This document shows, one piece after another, positions 48,101-60,100 of a stretch of 64,000 nucleotides of DNA. The notes under the pieces were generated by a model. The model saw only the letters and a list, made by a program, of their open reading frames with translations. It did not search any database and was not told the DNA's origin. Numbering within the stretch: position 1 is the stretch's first letter; each line of letters begins with the position of its first letter. This stretch comes from Tethya wilhelma (taxonomy: Eukaryota > Porifera > Demospongiae > Tethyida > Tethyidae): assembly GCA_964030475.1 (NCBI GenBank), contig CAXIPT010000058.1:1-64000 (forward strand), read 5' to 3'. Position numbers and translations under genes: made by a program.

Positions 48101-51100
48101 ACCAAAAGTAGCCGCCGAGCATAGTGAATTAAGGAATCATTTTTTGAGATGACATGCTCAATCAACATTTGAAGAGCACATACTTGTAGCCAACGGTGTC
48201 TGTATGAAGGGTTTTACATTTAGCTGAACTGTTAAATTAACAAAAAACAGTTGTAGCCCTGGACTACAAAATCATCTATAATAATGTTCAGTCATGGATG
48301 TACCTTGCACATATACTTATTTCATCATCTTGGCAGGACCAATCTAAAACTAAGTCAGTTGTTTCCTGTAGCTTTTGAACTTTTTCAAGCCACCAGATAA
48401 GCTTTTTTTGTTTGCCATCTGCTAGTACTTTATCGAGATCATCAATTAAGTACAAGAGAGCTTGATTAACTGCATACACTGGAAGAATCTATATAGCAGT
48501 AGGACACACAAAATTTAATTGTCATGACCCTGACCTTTGTTGAATTTTCACTCACCATATTTGAATTTTCAGTAATTTCTTGCTTAATTGTTGGTGACAT
48601 AAGATCTTTCAAGAGTCCAGGACAGTTTGAAACAGTCTCACTGAACCATGATAGTTGAGTTTCATATTTTGCATACTGCAAGTGAACTGCCACAAGGTAG
48701 TGAAGTAAAGATGTTTCAGAGTCTTTTAAAGATTCTCTGCATACTTTATCAAGTGCTATTTCGCACAACTGTAAAAAAAGGACCAATATTAATAATTACT
48801 GTACGGCTACTTATTTTCCCACTTTGTTGTATTGGCAGACATCAAGTTATAATTTGGTAATGAATAGATCGTTTTATACTTTATACAAGCACGAGTGAGT
48901 CCCATGTACATTTATGTTGAGTCACAGGATTAGTATCTATTGTCAGTTTCAGGATTCAGTTGAGATCAAGAGTGTAGCAACATTCCTCAACTGAAACGTG
49001 AGACACTAGCTAGGGAAAAAATATGTATTCAGACAAAGACAAAAAGACAAGCAGCACCACTACAATGAGAAGCAAGGTGACAGCAAGATGCAGACCTGTC
49101 AACAGTGACAAAAACAATCATCAAAGTGATGCCACATGCACACTGCCAGTGACTGGAAGTCATTGAGAGGAGAAGACACTCACGACAGTAACACCATTTT
49201 GAAACTGATTCAAGTGCCTAGCTAATGGGGCTGTGTATGCTAGCAGTTTCATTAAACATACCTCAAACTCCATCTCACTAAGACCTGGTGTTCGACGTGT
49301 ACACTTGTATGTACCTCTAACAAAGTCATGAAGATAGAGTTTATCCAAGTTTGCTTCACCAGATGGATCAGCATTGACTAGAAGCTGGCCAAGTAGAGAC
49401 CTACACAGCTTTTCACAGACTTGAGTTAGACTTTCAACTGGCCCAGGGCTTTTAATTTCTGTGAATATTAAAAGAGTTAGGATATTGCTTAAGTAGGACA
49501 TTATTACTACTATACCTGTTGTATAATCCATTGATGCTGTTACAGCATTTCTGATTATCCAAGAAAATGGGAGCTTGCAGCGAAAATTTGCTTCCGAGTA
49601 ACTTCCTACATTAGGCAATTGTCCCGATACAATCTGTTCAAAATCAAGTGGGCAAACACCTTCATTTAGAAATATGTTTATCCAAAGTTTGTAGATAACT
49701 TTTTCATTGGTAGTTCCACAGGATGNAAGATGATGAACATCTTGGCAGGACCAATCTAAAACTAAGTCAGTTGTTTCCTGTAGCTTTTGAACTTTTTCAA
49801 GCCACCAGATAAGCTTTTTTTGTTTGCCATCTGCTAGTACTTTATCGAGATCATCAATTAAGTACAAGAGAGCTTGATTAACTGCATACACTGGAAGAAT
49901 CTATATAGCAGTAGGACACACAAAATTTAATTGTCATGACCCTGACCTTTGTTGAATTTTCACTCACCATATTTGAATTTTCAGTAATTTCTTGCTTAAT
50001 TGTTGGTGACATAAGATCTTTCAAGAGTCCAGGACAGTTTGAAACAGTCTCACTGAACCATGATAGTTGAGTTTCATATTTTGCATACTGCAAGTGAACT
50101 GCCACAAGGTAGTGAAGTAAAGATGTTTCAGAGTCTTTTAAAGATTCTCTGCATACTTTATCAAGTGCTATTTCGCACAACTGTAAAAAAAGGACCAATA
50201 TTAATAATTACTGTACGGCTACTTATTTTCCCACTTTGTTGTATTGGCAGACATCAAGTTATAATTTGGTAATGAATAGATCGTTTTATACTTTATACAA
50301 GCACGAGTGAGTCCCATGTACATTTATGTTGAGTCACAGGATTAGTATCTATTGTCAGTTTCAGGATTCAGTTGAGATCAAGAGTGTAGCAACATTCCTC
50401 AACTGAAACGTGAGACACTAGCTAGGGAAAAAATATGTATTCAGACAAAGACAAAAAGACAAGCAGCACCACTACAATGAGAAGCAAGGTGACAGCAAGA
50501 TGCAGACCTGTCAACAGTGACAAAAACAATCATCAAAGTGATGCCACATGCACACTGCCAGTGACTGGAAGTCATTGAGAGGAGAAGACACTCACGACAG
50601 TAACACCATTTTGAAACTGATTCAAGTGCCTAGCTAATGGGGCTGTGTATGCTAGCAGTTTCATTAAACATACCTCAAACTCCATCTCACTAAGACCTGG
50701 TGTTCGACGTGTACACTTGTATGTACCTCTAACAAAGTCATGAAGATAGAGTTTATCCAAGTTTGCTTCACCAGATGGATCAGCATTGACTAGAAGCTGG
50801 CCAAGTAGAGACCTACACAGCTTTTCACAGACTTGAGTTAGACTTTCAACTGGCCCAGGGCTTTTAATTTCTGTGAATATTAAAAGAGTTAGGATATTGC
50901 TTAAGTAGGACATTATTACTACTATACCTGTTGTATAATCCATTGATGCTGTTACAGCATTTCTGATTATCCAAGAAAATGGGAGCTTGCAGCGAAAATT
51001 TGCTTCCGAGTAACTTCCTACATTAGGCAATTGTCCCGATACAATCTGTTCAAAATCAAGTGGGCAAACACCTTCATTTAGAAATATGTTTATCCAAAGT

Positions 51101-54100
51101 TTGTAGATAACTTTTTCATTGGTAGTTCCACAGGATGCAACTAGATCCAAGTTGCAATGGCGATCAACAGCTGCAACTACGCCAGCTAAAAACATGGTCA
51201 GAATTTCTTCAATTTCCCTCCCAAGCAATTTTCTGAAAGTTCCACTGTGTTGAAGTTTCTTTGAATTCAGTGCTTCTTTGTGGAACCATGTCACTGCACT
51301 GCCTTGTTTCTCTTCATATTGTATCAGAAGCCGGCGGATACGATGTACTAGTGCTCCATGAAAAGTGCAATCATCTATAATTATTAATGACAATGCATCA
51401 TGTGAATAGAGCTTGATCATGTAGAAAATACAGAAATTAACAAAAAAACGACCTATTATAGAACAATCAATAATTGTTTTCTTACTTAGAGGAATATCAG
51501 TCAGTCCTGACTTGGGAACTATTTGAAGCAGAGTTTCAATTCTTTGAGTAGTTCTTTCAGAACTATCACTTGTGTCTTGCAACTTAGATGCAGCAGCTTG
51601 GATGCAATTGTACAATCTGCGACATTGATAAGTTGACATATTGCTTGCTTCACTACCACTTGTTTCATCTGATTCAGACAACTGTCTACAAAAATCAAAT
51701 TCAGACTCAAAGTTATCATCATAAAAGAGTGCACTAATTGGTTTCTGCAAAGCATTCTCAGTTGATAGCATGTCATCATCATGATCTTGCAGCTCATCAA
51801 GATGGTAGCAGATCCAAGGACTGCCTTGAAACCCAACAAATGATGAAGTTGGTGTCTTTCTTGGAAGATGAACTATTAACAAAACATGAGTTGTATTACA
51901 GTAGTTCTCAATTGCCTTTGCTCGAAGATCATAAAGGCGATATCTTGCACAAGCTATTAAATCACCACACAGATGCCCTGAATCACACTGTATCAGCAAT
52001 AGGGTATTTTCAGAATCATCCTTAAATGCAGATCTACATGTGGAGTACAAGGATTTGCTCTTAATTAAAAACCATGGAACTATATATAGCTACTATAGTT
52101 ATGAATAGATGCTAAATGTTATACAAATGTCATGCACTTACGTGACTTTTTCAATAAAATCTTCTTCAGTGTCAAATTCTTGTAGTAGAAAATCATACAA
52201 TTTCCAATCAGAATTTTCCGGTGTAGTTGATAAATCATTTTCCAAATTCTTCTTCTGTTGGGGATCCAATAGGTGGCTGTGTGTAGTAACCTATAACAGA
52301 AAGTGTCTGAGCTAATAATTATTTCATTTTCAATCATATAGTTCGCCCAAGCATGAGACATAGAGTCTTATTGGTATGCTTGAAATTACACAAGCAGCTA
52401 GATTTGATTATCAGGCTAAAATGAAGAGCCCCACTATATACAGTATACATGGCAATTACATCACAATAAATGCTAATTAATACTATACCCAAAAAGTATA
52501 AACTAACAACTCAGATGGTAATATAAGCTTGGACAGTGTCAGTACATAAAATGTCAGAGCTGCATGAGTGAATTAGTTATATAGGTATAACTACCAATAT
52601 ACTATTCTGGGAAAATTTCCATATATACACTAGTTGGCAAGAGCTGCATGCAACCACATGTCTGATACTAATTAATTTACATGCAGTGTCATGTTAATAT
52701 CAATTGTATGTGTATAATTACAATGTAAAAAAACACCTGAACTAGAAGCCCATCAGTTGAGTCAGTGGTGGTAGTGATAAGATTCAACATCAGTGCATCA
52801 ATAGAAGAGTGGCACTGCTGATAATACATAGTATTAAGCTCAATGACATCCTCCTCATTTTTGACTAATTTTGTAAATCCTAGTCTTGTAAGAGCATCAG
52901 GCGAGGTAATTTTCAAAAGCAACTGCTTACATTCATTGAATACCTAAACATAAACAATATTTTTAATGTGATAGAACATTTAGCTAGTACAATAAGATCT
53001 TACATCTTTTTCTCGCTTGCTAGTTTGAAACTTTTTTGTCAAGCTAGATGACATATCTTGCCTACTAGCTCCTTCAGTACTAGTGTTGATTGTAGCCTGC
53101 AAGACAATGGCTGCAGGTGTGTCATCTTTATAGCCTACAAATACATCACTAGGATGAAAATCAGTAGCAATGTCTTCCAATTCAGAGTCTTGGGGTAATA
53201 CAACTTCAACAAAGGCTACAATCCATGCTTCCAATTTATACAGAACTGTCTTCTGCCAATCTTCTAGAAGGGTTTTACTCAGTACAAAATGTTTTTCTAA
53301 TCTGTTTATTAACGGAGTTGGAAATTTGTCATAAACAGTTTGACTCTCAGCAATTAATATTAGCCTGTAGAAAATGAAAAATTTAATTAGACTGAAACAA
53401 ATATTATGGCAATTAAACCAACCTGAAATCTTGATGTACTTGACACTTCATGCGATGTGTTTGCAAGCCAAGGTCAACATACCTCTTTCCACCATGAACA
53501 AGGTAATACTGCATACAGAGGATAACAATTACTATGCTTAACTTTATACCAAGGAATATTTAGAAGTGGAGGCTGGAATGCAATTGTCATTAATTTTTAA
53601 AGAAACTAATACAGTGTAGCTATGGGGCATAGCAGTTAGGTCACAAAAAGTTAATTGTGCTTGTCCATTCATTGGTTCAATTAGGGAGGTCACTGAAAAC
53701 AAAATGGAGGAATTAAGTTACGCAGTAAGTGGTTGTCATTGTAATTAAGGCACATCACATAATCAATTGAAATTTACTTATTATTTAGTCAAGTTAGCTA
53801 GTTGGTAGGCCAGGATATCACGATGAAGTATACTCTGTTTGAGATCTGTCTTGATCTATACCAGGCCTGTAGCTAGCAATATTTTCCTGGAGGGGCACTG
53901 TCAAGCTAGCTCCTACATGAAGTCTCAGTCACAATAAATTGATAGAGTTTGTACATTAAACACAATAATATATCATGCATTAATTGTTGTACTATATTTA
54001 TACTAATCACTGTTTTACAAGCCTCTCTGATCATACTGATATTTCCAATTGAACTTCATTGACTATATTTCCTCTGGATTTGGAATGTGGTCTAATTATT

Positions 54101-57100
54101 AGGTATAATATGCTTAACCTTATAAATGACCTCTGGAAATGGTCGTTGAATAGCATCTGTGATTCCAACAAGTTCACTATAGCCAGTGCTACTACACTGT
54201 GCAAAGCATGGCAACGAGGACGTAGTCTGACGGGCGATATGCTTGGTTCTCAGCAGCTCTGAGTCTCAGTGAGTCTGGCTAGCAGGCAGGGGGGGGGGGG
54301 GGGGNTACCTATAGTAAGTCTTAATTTTGCATGCATGATAAAGCTACGGCCATGAAATTGGCTAGCATACTGGTAGTACAAAGCAGTGGTACAAATAGAT
54401 ATTCAGCAGACATATTCTGGCAGTCTGACAGCACTAATGAAGTTACTCCTACTTCTAGTATTATTATAGCTATAGTTGTACCAGTATGTTGTATATAGGG
54501 ATTTTGAACAATTGTAACTGGAAAAAATAACACTAACAGTGCTAGGCATGGCTAGCAAATGTTTTCAAGGGCTTAGGCTAATCATAACTACTACACATAA
54601 CTTGATAAGCACAATACACCCAGGAGTGAGTAAAGTCAACATTATAATTGCTATGCCACTAATCACTAAGTTTGAGAGTTATACAAATGATTATCCCTAC
54701 TAGATACCCGTATCTCAAGTCAAATATCAAAAAAAAGATACTAATCTTGTCTTAATTATACTTGCCTGGTTCAAAGCATCATACAGGCTTTCATATAAGT
54801 TTTCCAAATTTAGAAGTATAACTATTCTTCCTGTCTCCATACACAACTTTATCTGGTTGATGTTCCTGCAGGTCTGTGCATTTAAGGCTGCTCTAAGTTT
54901 AACTTTCAGCTATTTTTATCAAAAGAACTTGCCTGTGTATACTCCTTGTCTCTTGGAAAGCTACTACCAAAGAGAATAAATGGCTCCTCTATAGTAGATT
55001 CTTCAGAGTTTCGAACACTACTTAGGAAACGATAAATAGTTTCTAGAGCTGTATAGTTTTCAGTCAGAAACAGGAGATATCTGTCTTCCCTACATTAACA
55101 AGAATGCATTATAGTTGCATGTACAGTGTATACAATTACTGAGGATAGGTAATAATTACCAGTTGCGCACTTCATACTTGCTGCTAAGTAATAGACTTGA
55201 GTAAATTAATCCATGCGGTGAGCAATCAGGAGCAGAATACAGTTTGACCTGTTTCAAATTTCGATAAGACAATCAATCTAAGTTCATTGATAGAAACTCA
55301 ACATACATCACCCTCATCCAATAGATTAGGAGTCGAAGGCATAGGTAGTGAGTTCTTTTTCAAACATTGCTTAAATATTTCCCAGGGATCAACATCTTGA
55401 GCTCCTCCAAAATTTCGCCTGATGGCATGTTCAAGTTGCTGGGAATTGAGTGTGCCGGATTTTTCACACAGCCAGTAAAGCATTTTGATCAAACTATACA
55501 GGAAATAACAAAAAAGTTTATGAGATAAAAGCATAAAATTATCTTCTTCAACAATTACACTCATTTACCAGTAATAATCTCGAAGACCATAAAATTCCCT
55601 CTTCTTGTTAACTGTTTCACAAATTTTTTCATAGCAGTCAGCTAAAGATCTAAAATATTTCGTCAACCTCTCCAAAGTTGGATCTTCCTGTTCTGAACGA
55701 CAAATACCCCTGAAATCAGGCATACAACGACATTTCAACCATAATAATTATATTATAATTCTTTATATAAATTACAGTGCACTATCAACAAGATCGTCAG
55801 TAGTGGGATCTCCTCTTGTAACCATGACACCACGATTCATCTTGGCAGGATCCAAAGCCCAGTTTGAAATACCAATGAAAGCAACCCGTTTCTTTCTCTC
55901 AATAATCTGTATCAGTAAGATTTGGATGCACAACAATTATTATGTTGAGTGAAGTAAATCATTACTTATAACATTAGTGAATATTATACATGAAGTCCAA
56001 GTCTTTACATCATTAAAAATTAATACTAAATGCTAATAAATTATTGAACTACCAAATGCTTACCTCGCTACCTCCCTCTGTACCATCTTCTAACAGTGGA
56101 TGGAGTGCCTTAAGAGGTAAAGCAGGAGAGTCTTCTGCCAGTCCTACCTCATCCAGGACTACAACAGAGACATATTTCTCAGTATCTTGCTTTTCTTGAA
56201 ATGACTTGGCAGTTTTAAACACTTGAACAATGCTCTTTGGTGTAGAATACTTACTACATTGGAATGAGAACATGTGGACCTGTAGACAATACAATGTCAT
56301 AATTTATGGTAGGCCAATCTCAGAGTAATTGAACAAGTATACATGCAAAAGGCTATAGATGCCATTATTTTACACAAACAAACCTGTTTGAAGGTCTGTA
56401 ATAGCTTACTCTTTGAAGATCGACCACTAAGTGATGAAGACACAATAGTTTTTGCTAGAGATTTGGAACTACCTGGCTTTCCAACCAAGAATAATGGGAT
56501 TCTGAGTTCAATACATATTGTCATCATAAACACATTCTCACGAAGTGCAACATTTCTAGCAATGTTTTGTGGGATCTTCATTTCATTCAGAAGCACATCT
56601 TGGCACCTATATATATACACAATTAAAAATTGATAATACTATAATTGTAATAAATGATGTATAGGCTAAATTTTACCATAATATTTCATTTCTGAATTGT
56701 TTAGATCCACCAGGAAGATGAAGAGGATGGCAAAACATTGAAGAAATAGCTAATTCAAAATTGCTTCGATCTTGCAAACGAGCATGGTAGCATACACTCA
56801 GTGCAAGAATTAGTGACCAAGTTGCCTTTCCACTTGTACAAGAAGTATCCAACTGACAGTGTGTTATAAAACTTTAAGGTAATTCAACACAGAACTAAAA
56901 TTAACTTAGTAAATTAACTACACATACTTTTTGTTGACTTCCAGCTTTTGGCCCAATTAGGCTATCAAATTTACTGATTTTTCCGTAGAAAAACTTGAAT
57001 ACAATCATAGCTCTGTCGACATCTCTAAGACTGACGAAACTGCACTCATCCTATTAGTACAATAATATTACTACAAGCTCAAAGCAAAACTCAGAATTAT

Positions 57101-60100
57101 AACTAGGATTGTCAAAAATTTACAAGCATGTATGCATGCATGTGTACCTTTTTCTTCCTCATATACGCTTGGCAACTTGCAAGAACTGTGGCAATTGCTT
57201 CTACAAATTCACTGCTAAGTTCTTGTACATCATTGATCTACAGTCCAGAAGAAATATTAGCTTAGAAAAAATTAGAGACTAACTAGATTTATAGCACTCT
57301 CCCACCTCTTTTTCAACTATTTTCTTTGTATATTCAACCTCAGTTTCATCACTGAGACGACCAAAGTCAAACACATGAGGTCTTAAACTTGGTGGTAATT
57401 CAAGAACACGGTAAACCAGTTGACGTAGTGGTATCTCACCTGAACATGCCATGTGTAATCAAGCACATTCAAAACATTAAGACAACTACAATACACAAGT
57501 TTTGGTGCACTCATATAGCATGCCAAACTAAAACATGCATGACATTGTGTATAAAAGAAGACCATGAGTACTGAGACCTAAGAAGCTTAATGTGGCCAGC
57601 TTAGTTATAATCTATGGAAAACTGACTAAGTTTAGACTGAAATTCATTGAATGGTAAAATTTGAATAGTTAAAAAGCAGATTTATATCACATTTGCATGA
57701 CAGGTCGTACTAGTCAGTCAATTAAGCATACAACAAAACAATGCACACACCCATGCAGTATCTAAATATTTTTATGCACGACAGTTCTACAAAGTGCTAT
57801 CTCACTATCTACTATTTCACCTGGACAAGCAGCTAAGTGATCAGATTCAGTAAAACTTGCCTGGCTTAGTACTCTACATTCACTCCAAGCTCTACTATAA
57901 TTGATGAATTTTCTAAGTAACGCACACTATATATATAGGATGTGATTAATGGGTGTGGTCTCAAAGCCTAAGTGCTCAGAGACGCGCGAAACCTAACGAA
58001 AACATTGGATCTCAAAAACTACAGCATTTTGCAGGTTTCTACACATCCAGTTTTAAGGCCATCTTGTGTGCATGTTTCTAAAATATCTGAAGAACAGTAA
58101 TCCTCTGCATGTGCTACACACACGTTGAGGCTTAATAGAGATGCATGAGATTATTATAATTATTAGAGAGAGAAAGCAAACAGTGGTCACGCTTCACACT
58201 GTATCTTTCCCATCAATGATTATGCTCTAAGCATTTTAGGGCTTCTCTTAGTTTGATTGGGAGTCTCAGCTTAGAATGCACATCAAAGGAACATTAACTT
58301 GAATCTTATATATTATTTGAATCAAGTTCATCTAAGAGTAACTCCAGAAGAGGTACAACAAATTTTTGCATTCCCATCATCACTATTGCACTCTCATCCA
58401 TGCATCACATGTATAGAGGGTAATTTTTAGGGAGTGTAAATTTTCGTGAAAAGCCTGGATAGCACTAATTCAGAAGTAAATAATCATGGTTTTAATTTTC
58501 GTGACTCAAGTATCTCCAACTGGAATAGTCTTGTGACAGTTTTTCTACAGTTTGTCCAAGTTTAGTATATACAGGCATATTCTAGCCATAGATACTAGCT
58601 ATTTAGACTGCAAACTTTTTGAATGGATAGGCAAGAGATGGAGAAAGTCTTTGACATGGCATGCATCATATGACCTCTGACCTCGTGAAAATTTTTGTGA
58701 GGGGGGGAGAATTTTGTGATTGAGGGGTCAGTCACGAAAATCACCACTTGCTATATGGTATTTGATTTGGTCATGTGAATTTACATGCTGTGTCAACAAA
58801 AGTTTTGAACTGATACTCGCATGCATGTATGTAGATAGTCTCTGTCAGAGTACAGTAGTTTTAAATGAACAGGCGTGCAATAAGTATAACCTACACTCTT
58901 TACTATTGAATTGACCACCCTAGATCACCAGCCCTTTCCCAATATTTTAGAAAACATTATTACCAAGCTTTTGATTGGTGTCCGTTCCTTTCACATAGTA
59001 TCCAAGCCCAGCAGACTCCAGCCGTTTAATCATTTCATCAGTGTGTCTAAAATTAACAAAAGTATATTGTGAACGTCAACATATAATTATGTAAAACGAG
59101 CAAAATAACTACACAAGTACTAGCCTCGTTCCCAGGCTCTCACCTTTGACCTTACACTCTCTCCTTCCTTACCGTGAGTGTAAGGTCAAAGTTGAGAGCC
59201 TGGGAACTAGGCTACACAAGTACTGTATAAGAAAATCAATATACGCAATTATAACAAGTTGTAGAAAATATGCAGCTTGCATGGGAATGGCCAGTGTTGG
59301 CTGGTGATTCTGAGTCAATGCATATGGTTCAAACAATTATTAAATTGGCATAAAGTAACAGGCTTAATTCAGCTGCTAAATGTTTCCTTCCAATAAATAT
59401 AAGTATAATTGAAATACATAACAAGTAGTAAAAATTTCGAAAAAAAAAGAAGTGTACGAATGGACAGTGCGGTAATAATTGAGATTACCAATGGTGAAAT
59501 ATTTACTTACAGCTCAAAATTTAACAACTGCCTTTAACGCTCACTAGTATAATATTCATTATCTTTTCAAGATGATATGGACTCAACTAGTGAATGTGAA
59601 TAATATGAGCACATTTGAATTTTTGTAAAATTTGAAGCTGTATTTCGCTGTGATTTTGCTTGCCGTCTGTTGGTAGCTTAAGCAATTCAGGAGAACCTTT
59701 TTAATTGCTTGGAGTTGTTCAGTCTTCACATAGTCAACGATCTATAATTTTAATTATACTAACTTTATCTGTTATCAGACTGTTAGATCTACAGCAGATA
59801 GCTATAAAACTTGATTCAGTTGATCGACTATGACAATTGTACAATATCAAGGGAAGGATCATGAAAGAATTATGGTGTGACTGTGGCAAAGAATACCCAT
59901 ATTACCTGCGATAGGGATTACATGCTGCTACAAAGTTGATCCTCTCTGTGATTCTTTGCCCTAAAACTTGTTTATCACACAAAACTTCCTTGATGAGTCC
60001 AATTGCTTCAGTCGTATTAGCTTCATCAAAAAACAAAACTGTATCCAGACCTAGTCTGTGATTCTCTCTAGCTCGTTGCTTTGCTACATTGACTGTTTGA

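Noticed and set aside
49160..49891. A 243-codon ORF spanning an N, apparently a second RNF213-like exon block
   Set aside because: It is produced by an exact 1400-bp duplicate joined by the N at 49726. Only one copy fits the collinear protein.
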